64,000 nucleotides of DNA, from positions 682,001 through 746,000 of the forward strand of contig NZ_SUPW01000002.1 of assembly GCF_013337285.1 (NCBI RefSeq), in the 5' to 3' direction. A model generated the notes under the pieces. It was not told where the DNA came from, did no database searches, and saw only the letters and a program-made list of their open reading frames with translations. Origin of the DNA: Agrobacterium tumefaciens. GTDB lineage: Bacteria > Pseudomonadota > Alphaproteobacteria > Rhizobiales > Rhizobiaceae. The translations under genes and the position numbers were made by a program. Below, one piece after another: positions 19,328 through 27,401 of this stretch (position 1 is the stretch's first letter; every line of letters starts with the position of its first letter).

Positions 19328-19458
19328 ATTTGCCTGCGGACGGTGATGAGCCGTCCGTGCAAAAACCAACCCTTCCAATATGGAAGGCGTGGAAAAAGGC
19401 CGGAGGGGAGGAGGTTCGATCTGCCCCCGGTTTCAATCAACAAACGGAGGAAATAATA
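19328..19458 (+). other. Intercistronic hairpins before the binding-protein gene
   Basis: Two stems are visible: GGACGG/CCGTCC at 19338-19356 and CCTTCC/GGAAGG at 19371-19387. No T-run follows, so they are more likely RNA stabilisers than terminators. The binding protein has its own strong CGGAGG site. Confidence 0.4.
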
Positions 19459-20388
19459 ATGAAATTTTCACGCATTCTGCTGACATCCGCCGCCCTTCTC
19501 GCCCTGTCGCTCGGCTCTGCCAACGCCGCCGAAGTCAAGAAGATCGGCCTTGCCGTCGCCAATTTGCAGGCGAACTTCTTCAACCAGATCAAGCAGGCCG
19601 TTGAAGCCGAAGCCAAGACGCGCGGCATTTCCGTCGTCACGGTCGACGCCAAGGGCGATGGCCCGACGCAGGTCAACCAGATCCAGGATCTGCTGACCCA
19701 GAATATCGACGCGCTGATCTATATTCCGGCTGGCGCTGCTGCCGCGACCGTTCCGGTGAAGCTTGCCAAGGCCGCCGGCGTTCCGGTCATCAACATCGAC
19801 CGCAATGCCGATGGCGCACCGGGCGATACCTTCCTTGCCACCGATTCCGTCGCTTCCGCCAAGAGCGTCTGCGATTACATCATCAAGCAGGCCGGTGGTG
19901 CGGGCAAGATGGTCATCATCCACGGTCAGAAGGGCACGACGCCGGAAGTGGACCGCACCAAGGGCTGCATGGAATCGGTCAAGGCCAATGCCGGCGTGAA
20001 GGTGGTTGCCGAACAGTGGTCCAACATGTGGAGCCAGGACGAAGGCTTCCAGATCATGCAGAACCTTTTGCAGGCCAATCCTGACGTCTCCATCGTCTTT
20101 GCGCAGGCCGATGGTCTGGCGCTTGGCGCGGCGCAGGCAATCAAGGTTGCCAACCCTTCGCAGAAAATCGTCGTCGGCGGTTTCGATGGCGACACGGCAG
20201 CGCTTGAAGCGCTGAAGAACGGCGTCTTCGACGTGACCGCGACGCAGCAGACCCAGAAAATGGGCCGCATGGCTGTCGAAATGGCAGTCAAGATCGTCGG
20301 CGGTGAGAAGGTGCCGGCCGTGCAGCTCTCCGATGCGACGCTGACTACCAAGGAAAACGTCGAAGGCTTTATCGCCAACCATCCCTGA
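19459..20388 (+). CDS. Periplasmic sugar-binding protein of the ribose-type importer
   Basis: 309 residues, Peripla_BP_4 (RbsB-like) family. Sec signal peptide 1-23 (LALSLGSANA|AEVKK). The mature protein starts with KKIGLAVANLQANFFNQIK, the usual first beta strand and ligand-loop of RbsB, and contains NIDRNADGAPGDTFLATDSV, whose Asp/Arg positions contact the sugar in relatives. The ATG at 19459 follows CGGAGGAAATAATA. The middle gene of the importer; a permease lies upstream and the ATPase downstream. Confidence 0.92.
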   Translation: MKFSRILLTSAALLALSLGSANAAEVKKIGLAVANLQANFFNQIKQAVEAEAKTRGISVVTVDAKGDGPTQVNQIQDLLTQNIDALIYIPAGAAAATVPVKLAKAAGVPVINIDRNADGAPGDTFLATDSVASAKSVCDYIIKQAGGAGKMVIIHGQKGTTPEVDRTKGCMESVKANAGVKVVAEQWSNMWSQDEGFQIMQNLLQANPDVSIVFAQADGLALGAAQAIKVANPSQKIVVGGFDGDTAALEALKNGVFDVTATQQTQKMGRMAVEMAVKIVGGEKVPAVQLSDATLTTKENVEGFIANHP

Positions 20389-20506
20389 TATCTCTGCCCC
20401 CGCGTGTCCGTTGGATGCGCGGGGTTATCATTGTTTCGTCTTTACGCAATTCGGACGCAAAGCTGCGGCCTCTGTCCGCTGTGAATGCTCCCTGGGAGGT
20501 CCCGTC

Positions 20507-21985
20507 ATGCGCGAGCCGGTTCTTTCGCTCCGTGGCATCAGCAAACGTTACGGTCCGCTCGAGGTTCTGAAGGCCGTCGATCTCGACGTCTATCCGGGCG
20601 AGGTGGTGGCCTTGCTGGGTGAAAACGGCGCGGGCAAGTCCACGCTGTCAGGCATTATTGCGGGGTCGCGCGAGCCGTCCGAAGGCAAGATGACCTGGCT
20701 TGGTCAGCCTTACGCGCCGGCATCGCCGCGCGAGGCGATCGACAAGGGCATCGTTCTCATCCATCAGGAGCTGAAGCTTCTGCCGGAGCTTTCCATCGCT
20801 GAAAACGTCTTCATCGGCCGCTGGCTCATGAAAAACGGCGTTGTCGACAATGCCGAGATGGTGCGCAGAGCCCAGCAGCAGCTGGCGCGCCTCAATCTTC
20901 ACATTCCCGCCACCCGCAAGGTTGGCGGCCTTTCGACCGCGAACCAGCAGCTGATCGAGATCGCCAAAGCGCTGGCGCTCGATGCCAAGCTCCTGATCCT
21001 CGACGAGCCGACGGCGGCACTCGGTGGCGCGGAAACGCAGGCGCTGTTCGAGCAGGTGCGCAAGCTGCGCGCCGAGGGCGTTGGCATCATCTACATTTCC
21101 CACCGCATGGAAGAAATCAGACAGATCACCGACCGCATCGTCGTGCTACGCGACGGCGAGCGGGTGCATGAGTTTGCCGACAGCGCCACTCCGGTGCGCA
21201 CCATCGTCGAAAGCATGGTCGGCCGGTCGCTGGAACGCCTGTTCCCGGCATTGCCGGAACCGCAGGACAGGGTGGTGCTGGAGGTCAAGGGGCTGACCGG
21301 CGCGAACAACGCGTTCCGCGATATCAGCTTCGGCGTCCGCGCCGGCGAAATCCTCGGCATTGCCGGCCTGATCGGTGCGGGGCGCACCGAACTGGTCCGC
21401 GCCATTTCCGGTGCCGATCCGACGAGCGCGGGTGAGGTGCTGCTGGATGGCAAGGTGCTGACGCTGAAAAGCCCGGCGGATGCCATAGAGAAGGGCATCG
21501 TCATGGTGCCGGAAGACCGCAAGCTGCAGGGGCTCGTGGTGGAGCACGAGATCGGTGAAAACCTGATCTACGCCAATCTCGACCGCGTTGGCACGGGCTG
21601 GATCACGCCGCGCATCAAGCGCGCCTTTACCAAGGAAGCTATCGCCAAATTCGGGGTCAAGGGCCGCAGCGAACAGCCGGCGTCGGATCTTTCCGGCGGC
21701 AACCAGCAGAAGGTGGTCATCGCCAAATGGCTTGCCCGCAATCCGCGTGTGGTGGTGCTGGACGAGCCGACGCGCGGCATCGATGTCGGCGCGCGCGCTG
21801 GCATCTACGATATCATCGTCGGTCTGGCGAAAGACGGCGTGGCCGTTATCGTCGTCAGCTCCGATCTGGAGGAAGTGCTGGGCGTTTCGAACCGCATCCT
21901 CGTGCTTGCGCAGGGAAAACAGGCCGGCATCCTTAACCGCGACGACGCCAACGACGTCTCGGTCATGGAACTGGCAACCATCTGA
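20507..21985 (+). CDS. Ribose-type sugar ABC importer ATPase (two ABC domains)
   Basis: 492 residues, RbsA/MglA-like tandem ATPase. Domain 1 has Walker A GENGAGKST near residue 40 and Walker B LLILDEPTAAL, but its signature loop is LSTANQQL, as in many RbsA proteins. Domain 2 has the usual degenerate Walker A (GLIGAGRTE) and an intact LSGGNQQKVVIAKWL signature with VVVLDEPTRGIDVGA. Start 20507 follows GGGAGGT; a longer start at 20411 would run through non-conserved sequence. It energises the permease at 18347. The downstream SDR gene is only 14 bases away. Confidence 0.92.
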   Translation: MREPVLSLRGISKRYGPLEVLKAVDLDVYPGEVVALLGENGAGKSTLSGIIAGSREPSEGKMTWLGQPYAPASPREAIDKGIVLIHQELKLLPELSIAENVFIGRWLMKNGVVDNAEMVRRAQQQLARLNLHIPATRKVGGLSTANQQLIEIAKALALDAKLLILDEPTAALGGAETQALFEQVRKLRAEGVGIIYISHRMEEIRQITDRIVVLRDGERVHEFADSATPVRTIVESMVGRSLERLFPALPEPQDRVVLEVKGLTGANNAFRDISFGVRAGEILGIAGLIGAGRTELVRAISGADPTSAGEVLLDGKVLTLKSPADAIEKGIVMVPEDRKLQGLVVEHEIGENLIYANLDRVGTGWITPRIKRAFTKEAIAKFGVKGRSEQPASDLSGGNQQKVVIAKWLARNPRVVVLDEPTRGIDVGARAGIYDIIVGLAKDGVAVIVVSSDLEEVLGVSNRILVLAQGKQAGILNRDDANDVSVMELATI

Positions 21986-21999
21986 AGAAGGAAATAGCG

Positions 22000-22788
22000 A
22001 TGTCCACCATCACGCTCAACGCGCCGAAACTGTTCGATCTTTCCGGTCAGGTGGCGCTTGTCACCGGCGCCGGTTCCGGCATCGGCCAGCGGATCGCCAT
22101 GGGGCTTGCCCAGTCCGGCGCCAATGTCGCGCTGCTTGATCGCCGTACCGATGACGGTCTGGCGCAGACGGCCGATTTCATCGCCAAAGCCGGGCGCAAG
22201 TCGATCCAGATTGCGGCAGATGTCACCAGCAAGCAGGCGCTCACGGATGCAGTTGCCCGCACGCAAGCCGAACTCGGCGCGCTTTCGCTCGCCGTCAACG
22301 CTGCCGGCATCGCCAATGCCAATCCCGCCGAGGAGATGGAGGAAAGCCAGTTCCAGACGATGATGGACATCAACCTGAAGGGCGTTTTCCTCTCCTGCCA
22401 GGCCGAAGCCAACGCCATGTTGAAGAATGGCCGTGGCGCAATCGTCAACATCGCCTCCATGTCCGGCGTCATCGTCAATCGTGGGCTGATGCAGTGCCAC
22501 TACAACGCCTCGAAGGCCGGCGTCATCCACATGTCCAAATCCATGGCGATGGAGTGGGTAGGGCGCGGCATTCGCGTCAACACTATCTCGCCGGGCTATA
22601 CCGCAACGCCGATGAACACGCGGCCGGAAATGGTGCACCAGACCAAGCTCTTCGAAGAGCAGACGCCGATGCAGCGTATGGCGGGCGTGGACGAAATGGT
22701 CGGCCCGGCGATCTTCCTGCTGTCGGATGCGGCGAGCTTCGTGACGGGCGTGGACCTGCTGGTGGATGGCGGTTTCTGCTGCTGGTAG
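22000..22788 (+). CDS. SDR family polyol dehydrogenase, end of the importer arm
   Basis: 262 residues. Cofactor motif TGAGSGIG at about 22-29, NAAG, Ser in SMSGVIVNRG, and catalytic Tyr168/Lys172 (YNASK). The ending VTGVDLLVDGGFCCW is of the type seen in galactitol- and arabinitol-type dehydrogenases, whose C terminus closes the active site with an aromatic residue. It is co-directional with the importer and probably catalyses the first oxidation step of the imported compound. The second SDR at 12757 could act on a different step or stereoisomer. Confidence 0.87.
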   Translation: MSTITLNAPKLFDLSGQVALVTGAGSGIGQRIAMGLAQSGANVALLDRRTDDGLAQTADFIAKAGRKSIQIAADVTSKQALTDAVARTQAELGALSLAVNAAGIANANPAEEMEESQFQTMMDINLKGVFLSCQAEANAMLKNGRGAIVNIASMSGVIVNRGLMQCHYNASKAGVIHMSKSMAMEWVGRGIRVNTISPGYTATPMNTRPEMVHQTKLFEEQTPMQRMAGVDEMVGPAIFLLSDAASFVTGVDLLVDGGFCCW

Positions 22789-22842
22789 GGTTTGGCATGG
22801 TAGCCAGCTTCAACGGCTGATGACGTTTGAAAAGTTTACGGT

Positions 22843-22928
22843 CGTCATCCTCGGGCTTGTCCAGGGGATCTGCAACGTATTGATTTTGTTGACGTGTTTA
22901 GATCCTTGGGACAAGCCCAAGGATGACG
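22843..22928. repeat. RIME-like palindromic repeat, family A copy 2
   Basis: Ends CGTCATCCTCGGGCTTGTCC and GGACAAGCCCAAGGATGACG are inverted copies, with the shared centre ATCTGCAACGTATTGATTTT. Located just after the importer-arm SDR. Confidence 0.75.
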
Positions 22929-22964
22929 TCGCGATAAGAGGTTAGGTCTACTACCTCGAATTTT

Positions 22965-22990
22965 ACGCCCGGCTTCAGCCGGGCGTTTTC
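22965..22990 (+). terminator. Rho-independent terminator after the importer arm
   Basis: Perfect 9-bp stem ACGCCCGGC/GCCGGGCGT with a TTCA loop, followed by TTTC. It lies between the SDR and the convergent ribB gene. Confidence 0.65.
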
Positions 22991-23013
22991 GTATTCACAA
23001 TACGAGCAGCAGA

Positions 23014-23655
23014 TCAGGCGACCTGCTTCTGCACCACGTCCTCGACAACCTCGCCCTTCAGATAAGAGACAAGGTCCTTGATCGTCACGACGAGCAGGCC
23101 GTGGCGTTCGGCGAAGACTTCGAGCTGGGGCAGGCGGGCCATGGTGCCGTCGTCATTGGCGACTTCACAGATGGTGCCGGACGGGAATTTTCCGGCAAGA
23201 CGGCAGAGATCGACGGCGGCTTCCGTGTGGCCGGTGCGGCCAAGCACACCGTCCGGGTTGGCGCGCAGCGGGAAGATATGGCCGGGGCGGGCGAAGTCTT
23301 CCGGGCGGGAGTCTTCCGACACCAGCGCACGCACTGTCTTTGCCCGGTCGGCGGCGGAAATGCCTGTGGTGGTGCCCGGAATATAGTCCACCGAGACGGT
23401 GAAGGCCGTTTTGAGGGATTCGGTATTGCGCGACACCATCAGCGGAATGTCGAGGGCATCGAGACGTTCACCCGGCAGGGCAACGCAGATCAGCCCGCGC
23501 GCATGGTTCATCATGAAGGCGATCTGCTGCGGTGTGATGCTGTCGGAGGCGGCGATGATATCGCCTTCGTTTTCGCGGTCTTCGTCGTCGACCACAATCA
23601 CCATCTCGCCACGGGAAATGGCGTCGATCGCGTCTTCAATTTTAGCAATGGTCAT
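23014..23655 (-). CDS. ribB: 3,4-dihydroxy-2-butanone-4-phosphate synthase
   Basis: 213 residues. Converts ribulose 5-phosphate to 3,4-dihydroxy-2-butanone 4-phosphate plus formate, the four-carbon donor for riboflavin. The acidic catalytic loop DDEDRENEGDIIAASD, NHARGLICVAL and the GTTTGISAADRAKTV region are conserved. The protein stops after the RibB domain with no GTP cyclohydrolase II fusion, so RibA must be elsewhere. An FMN riboswitch about 120 bases upstream of the start indicates control by flavin level. It is a single-gene unit. Confidence 0.95.
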   Translation of the reverse strand: MTIAKIEDAIDAISRGEMVIVVDDEDRENEGDIIAASDSITPQQIAFMMNHARGLICVALPGERLDALDIPLMVSRNTESLKTAFTVSVDYIPGTTTGISAADRAKTVRALVSEDSRPEDFARPGHIFPLRANPDGVLGRTGHTEAAVDLCRLAGKFPSGTICEVANDDGTMARLPQLEVFAERHGLLVVTIKDLVSYLKGEVVEDVVQKQVA

Positions 23656-23778
23656 TCTATTTCAAGCCTTTCAAGGGGTTATGCCGTTTTGCGGCATTTT
23701 CGCGCTTCAAGAAGCGCCAAATATCCCTTGGGCGAACAATGCAATGCGAAGCCCACGGAGCGCGGGCGTCTTTATGCC

Positions 23779-23919
23779 TTGTCCTCTTCCATCCGGACTA
23801 TACCGTCGGCTCCGGCCTCTCACCGGATCTGCTGACCTTCCGGCTTTGGAGACCGGAAGCGCTCGCGGGCTCCGGGACAAGTCCCGATACCGCCGGTGGG
23901 GAATTGCACCCCGCCCTGA
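23779..23919 (-). promoter_or_regulatory. FMN riboswitch (RFN element) upstream of ribB
   Basis: On the minus strand the conserved RFN blocks run in order: AGGGCGGGGTGCAATTCCCC, ACCGGCGGTAT, a variable arm, AGCCCGCGAGCG, GGTCAGCAGATCCGGTGAGA, and the closing CCGACGGTATAGTCCGGATG. This matches the FMN aptamer and points to feedback on ribB by FMN. The region from 23656 to 23778 would hold the expression platform; a clear terminator or SD-sequestering stem was not resolved by eye. Confidence 0.93.
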
Positions 23920-24087
23920 GAACATCACCAACATAAATTATCAAATGGGAAGGAATCAAGGGGGAATGCTCTGCCGGTCCCGACGTTGGTGAAAAGAATA
24001 TCCCGATTGCGTGCAAAGGGAGGTATTCTTTTCCGCGGCCAATGGCCAATCTGGAGCAGCGGGAATGATCTTCAAAAACGCCAAGGT
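23920..24087. other. Intergenic region upstream of the FMN riboswitch
   Basis: No gene seen. It should contain the ribB promoter (minus strand) and the end of the aspartic protease transcript. Confidence 0.4.
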
Positions 24088-24795
24088 TTAGCGGTCGCGT
24101 AACCGCAACTCATCGGTCTGCATCTGCAGCGAGCCGAGCGTCGACAGGAAGCTCATGCCGAGCAGGCTTTGGCCCAATTGGCCGTCCTGGGCGACGAGGG
24201 CGGGGATGTTGCGCCGCACGATCGGGCCGATGCCGATTTCCGACAGGGTGACGGGGGCTGCCGCCGTCCGGCCGTTGGCGGTCATGACCGGTACGGTATA
24301 GCGCAAGCTGCCCGTGTCGATGCCGATGGCGGCGGCATCCGCATTGGCCAGCACCACGGAGCTTGCGCCGGTATCGACGAGCATGTGGATGGTCTTGCCG
24401 TTAACGCCGACATTCGCCTCGAAATGGCCGCTCATCGATTTATGCAGCACGATTTCCTGTTCGCCGCCTGATGTCGTCACCACCACGGCGCGGCCGGGCA
24501 TCAGGCCGCCCAAGAGCCGGTCGCCGAAGGATTGCAGGTCGTAGCGATAGAGATAGAGCGAGACGAGGCCGAGGATGATGACGAGCCAGACGGCGAGTTG
24601 CCTCATGACGGTGCCGAAGCCGCCGCGTCTGCCGGCCAGAATGCCGACCGAGAGGAGACCGGCAATGGGCAACAGATAGAGGGCCTGTGCGAATTGATCA
24701 TTATCGATGCCGAAGGTGCGGCCACCGTCATGATTGACGAGAAGCAGGCCGAGACCGACGGCCAGCAGGAGGAGAACGATGGTCAGCCTGTTCAT
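24088..24795 (-). CDS. Membrane-anchored retropepsin-like aspartic protease (TIGR02281 type)
   Basis: 235 residues. Three hydrophobic segments at about 3-20, 40-56 and 66-82 anchor a C-terminal clan AA domain. The catalytic motif is LVDTGASSVVL with D141-T142-G143, and the second-half SLLGMSFLSTL stretch is typical of the family. A single DTG per chain implies a homodimeric active site. Related rhizobial and rickettsial proteins act as membrane proteases; the target here is unknown. Its start overlaps the DUF1289 gene stop by four bases, so the two are coupled. Confidence 0.83.
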   Translation of the reverse strand: MNRLTIVLLLLAVGLGLLLVNHDGGRTFGIDNDQFAQALYLLPIAGLLSVGILAGRRGGFGTVMRQLAVWLVIILGLVSLYLYRYDLQSFGDRLLGGLMPGRAVVVTTSGGEQEIVLHKSMSGHFEANVGVNGKTIHMLVDTGASSVVLANADAAAIGIDTGSLRYTVPVMTANGRTAAAPVTLSEIGIGPIVRRNIPALVAQDGQLGQSLLGMSFLSTLGSLQMQTDELRLRDR

Positions 24796-24983
24796 GCGGT
24801 ATGCGTCTCCTTGGCGGTCTCGCTCAAATTTACCAGTCTTTGCGGCAGCGCCTGCATGATCGCGCGGCGCTTCTCGTCGCTATAGCCTGCCCAGCCGCCG
24901 ATCTCCTCCAGCGTGCGGCCGCAGCCGATGCAGAGGCTGTTGGTCGCGTCGAGGGAGCAGATATGAATGCAGGGTGTTTCCAT
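24792..24983 (-). CDS. DUF1289 small zinc-ribbon-like protein
   Basis: 63 residues. Four cysteines in the spacing C5-x3-C9-x8-C18-x2-C21 (METPCIHIC and LCIGC), followed by the EEIGGWAGYSDEKR segment that defines DUF1289. The cysteine pattern suggests bound zinc. Function is unknown. It is coupled by a four-base overlap to the aspartic protease and lies 20 bases downstream of cobS, so cobS, this gene and the protease may form one transcript. Confidence 0.85.
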   Translation of the reverse strand: METPCIHICSLDATNSLCIGCGRTLEEIGGWAGYSDEKRRAIMQALPQRLVNLSETAKETHTA

Positions 24984-25002
24984 GATGATCTATATCAGGC
25001 CG

Positions 25003-25788
25003 TCATGCCGCAAGGGCAAGGGCGACGAGAGTAACGATCTCCGTGATCTGCTGGCAGGCGCCGATGGTGTCGCCGGTATGACCGCCGATCTTGCTGGCGC
25101 AGAGCCTGCCGAACAGCATGGCGGACAGGCAGGCGACGACAAGAACGGCCGCTATCGACAGCAAGGGCAGGGCGTGCAGCGTGAAGAGCGCGAAGAGCAG
25201 CAGCCCGGTCGCAAGCGCGATGTTGCGCTCGATTTTGCCGGGCTGGCCGGCGTTGGCGGCGATGCCGGAGGTCTTTGCGGCGGGCAGGGCCTGCCAGTGC
25301 CACACCATCAGGGCGCGGCTCATCACCGCTGCTGCGATCAGGCCGGCGGCGGCTGTCTTGGCGGGCAGGGTCTCGATCAGCGATGCGAGTGCCGTGGCGC
25401 GCAGCGCGAACGAGAGGATCATGGCGATGGCGCCATAGCTGCCGATGCGGCTGTCCTTCATGATCTCAAGCGTTCGCGCCTTGTCCTTGCCTGCGCCGAA
25501 ACCATCGGCCATATCGGCCAGCCCGTCTTCGTGCAGCGCACCCGTGATGAGCGCCGTGAGCGCGATGGCGAGCCAGCCGGTGAGCTGCGGCGAGGCATCG
25601 AAGGCCGCGAAAATCACCACCAGAAAAGCGGCGGGCAGGGCGATCAGCAGGCCAGCAGCCGGAAAGACGCGGGCGGTGCGGCGCATCGAGATGCCGTCGC
25701 CATCCCCGAAAAAGCGCGACGGGACCGGCAGGCGGCTGAGAAAAGCAACGGAATGCACGACATCTGTTATAAAATCCCCGGCCTTCAT
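25003..25788 (-). CDS. cobS: Adenosylcobinamide-GDP ribazoletransferase (cobalamin synthase)
   Basis: 261 residues, inner membrane enzyme that joins adenosylcobinamide-GDP with alpha-ribazole to make the cobalamin lower-loop bond. The conserved cytosolic loop ALHEDGLADMADGFG and the acidic KDSRIGSYGAIAM segment are present, along with about five to seven membrane segments and the C-terminal GGHTGDTIGACQQITE. Start at 25788 (MKAGDFITDVVHSV) is chosen by family alignment. It diverges from cobT, whose product supplies the alpha-ribazole phosphate. Confidence 0.94.
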   Translation of the reverse strand: MKAGDFITDVVHSVAFLSRLPVPSRFFGDGDGISMRRTARVFPAAGLLIALPAAFLVVIFAAFDASPQLTGWLAIALTALITGALHEDGLADMADGFGAGKDKARTLEIMKDSRIGSYGAIAMILSFALRATALASLIETLPAKTAAAGLIAAAVMSRALMVWHWQALPAAKTSGIAANAGQPGKIERNIALATGLLLFALFTLHALPLLSIAAVLVVACLSAMLFGRLCASKIGGHTGDTIGACQQITEIVTLVALALAA

Positions 25789-25941
25789 GCTCTCTCCGTT
25801 GTCGTCACTGCATTTCCGGTTGTTCCGGGGCGCATCCGCGATTATGAGAGGCGCAACAAAGACCGATTTGCCGGAAAACACAAGTTCCGGACGCGCGCGC
25901 CTTTTGCGCGCGCCAACCCGATGACGAGAGAGACCGATACC

Positions 25942-26976
25942 ATGAGCATGAGCGGATTGCCCTTCGATGATTTCCGCGCGCTGCTGCGCGAGCTTCCCGG
26001 CCCGGATGCGCACGCGCTGGTGGCGGCCAAGGAGCGCAATGCGCAGCTGACCAAGCCTGCCGGTTCGCTCGGTCGCCTGGAAGAGATCGCCATGTGGCTT
26101 GCCGCATGGTCCGGTCGTTCGCCTGCCGTTACCCGCCCGCTGGTGGCGATCTTCGCCGGTAATCATGGCGTCACCCGCCACGGCGTGACGCCTTATCCGA
26201 CGTCGGTGACGCAGCAGATGGTGGAGAATTTCGCGGCGGGCGGTGCTGCGATCAACCAGATCTGTGTCGCCAACGATCTTGGCCTCAAAATATTCGACCT
26301 CGCGCTCGATTACCCCACTGGCGACATCACCTGCGAACCCGCCCTTTCCGAGCGCGATTGCGCGGCGACCATGGCCTTCGGCATGGAGGCGATTGCCGGT
26401 GGCACCGATCTTCTTTGCGTGGGTGAAATGGGCATCGGCAACACCACGATTGCGGCGGCGATCAATCTGGCGCTTTACGGCGGCACCGCCGAAGAGTGGA
26501 CCGGTCCCGGCACAGGCTCGGAAGGCGAGGTCATGGCCCGCAAGATCGCGGCGGTGAAGGCTGCCGTCGAGTTCCACAAGGACCACCTGTCCGACCCGCT
26601 CGAAATCATGCGCCGCCTTGGCGGGCGCGAGATTGCGGCGATTGCCGGTGCCATCCTCGCCGCCCGCGTGCAGCGCATTCCCGTGCTGATCGACGGTTAT
26701 GTGGCAACTGCCGCTGCCGCTCTCTTGAAGGCCGCCAATTCTTCGGCGCTCGACCATTGCCTGATCGGCCATGTCTCTGGCGAACCCGGCCATCTGGCAG
26801 CCGTCGAAAAGCTCGGCAAGACGCCGCTTCTGGCGCTTGGCATGCGGCTGGGTGAGGGCACGGGTGCGGCTCTGGCCGCCGGTATCGTCAAGGCTGCGGC
26901 TGCCTGCCATTCCGGCATGGCGACCTTTGAAGCGGCGGGTGTGGATACCCACATCAGCCCCCGTACCGATCATTGA
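25942..26976 (+). CDS. cobT: Nicotinate-nucleotide:dimethylbenzimidazole phosphoribosyltransferase
   Basis: 344 residues. Makes alpha-ribazole 5'-phosphate for the lower ligand of cobalamin. Conserved segments are KPAGSLGRLEEIA near the N terminus, GNHGVTRHGVTPYP, GEMGIGNTT, LGGREIAAIAGAI, and ALGMRLGEGTGAA near the C terminus, which holds the catalytic glutamate. ATGs at 25921, 25942 and 25948 are all in frame; 25942 is preferred by length and a weak GAGAG site. It diverges from cobS. No cobalamin riboswitch is visible in the 153-base gap. Confidence 0.93.
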   Translation: MSMSGLPFDDFRALLRELPGPDAHALVAAKERNAQLTKPAGSLGRLEEIAMWLAAWSGRSPAVTRPLVAIFAGNHGVTRHGVTPYPTSVTQQMVENFAAGGAAINQICVANDLGLKIFDLALDYPTGDITCEPALSERDCAATMAFGMEAIAGGTDLLCVGEMGIGNTTIAAAINLALYGGTAEEWTGPGTGSEGEVMARKIAAVKAAVEFHKDHLSDPLEIMRRLGGREIAAIAGAILAARVQRIPVLIDGYVATAAAALLKAANSSALDHCLIGHVSGEPGHLAAVEKLGKTPLLALGMRLGEGTGAALAAGIVKAAAACHSGMATFEAAGVDTHISPRTDH

Positions 26977-26984
26977 GGTCAAAG

Positions 26985-27389
26985 ATGGACGCGACGCCGC
27001 ACAAGAAGCAACCCGAACCCGTCTTCCGCAAGGAGAAGGGCTGGCGGCATCTGTTCGCTGCGGCCCGCTATTCCGTGCAGGGACTGGGCCGGCTGTGGCA
27101 GGAAGCGGCGTTCCGGCATGAGGTTCTGGCTTTCGGCGTCGGGCTTACCCTGCTTCTGGTCGTCGGCGCGCCGTTTGCGCATCTCCTCGTCTTTACGGTT
27201 TTGATGCTGCTGCTGTTTGCGGTCGAAGCGCTCAATACCGCGATCGAGGAACTGGTGGACCGCATCTCGCCGGAAATTTCCTCGGTCGGACGACATGCCA
27301 AGGATCTCGGCTCCTTCGCCGTCTTCTGCCTGTTGATGGCGAACGGATTTTTTGTGCTTTATTCGCTGGTGACGACGCTGTTCTTCTGA
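26985..27389 (+). CDS. dgkA: Diacylglycerol kinase (prokaryotic type)
   Basis: 134 residues, three membrane segments. Recycles diacylglycerol to phosphatidic acid. The family signature VEALNTAIEELVDRIS, with the catalytic Glu-x2-Asn-x3-Glu pattern, is intact, as is the N-terminal basic amphipathic region (RHLFAAARYSVQGLGRL). It starts nine bases after the cobT stop and probably shares its transcript. In rhizobia this enzyme deals with diacylglycerol released when glucans or membrane lipids are modified. ATG 26985 is preferred over the upstream in-frame TTG. Confidence 0.93.
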   Translation: MDATPHKKQPEPVFRKEKGWRHLFAAARYSVQGLGRLWQEAAFRHEVLAFGVGLTLLLVVGAPFAHLLVFTVLMLLLFAVEALNTAIEELVDRISPEISSVGRHAKDLGSFAVFCLLMANGFFVLYSLVTTLFF

Positions 27390-27401
27390 GGCGTTAAGCC
27401 C

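Noticed and set aside
25789..25941. Cobalamin riboswitch between cobS and cobT
   Set aside because: The gap of 153 bases is too short and no conserved B12 box was seen.
25789..26982. Minus-strand frame extending cobS upstream through cobT
   Set aside because: The real cobS start at 25788 matches the family N terminus; the rest is antisense to the intact cobT.
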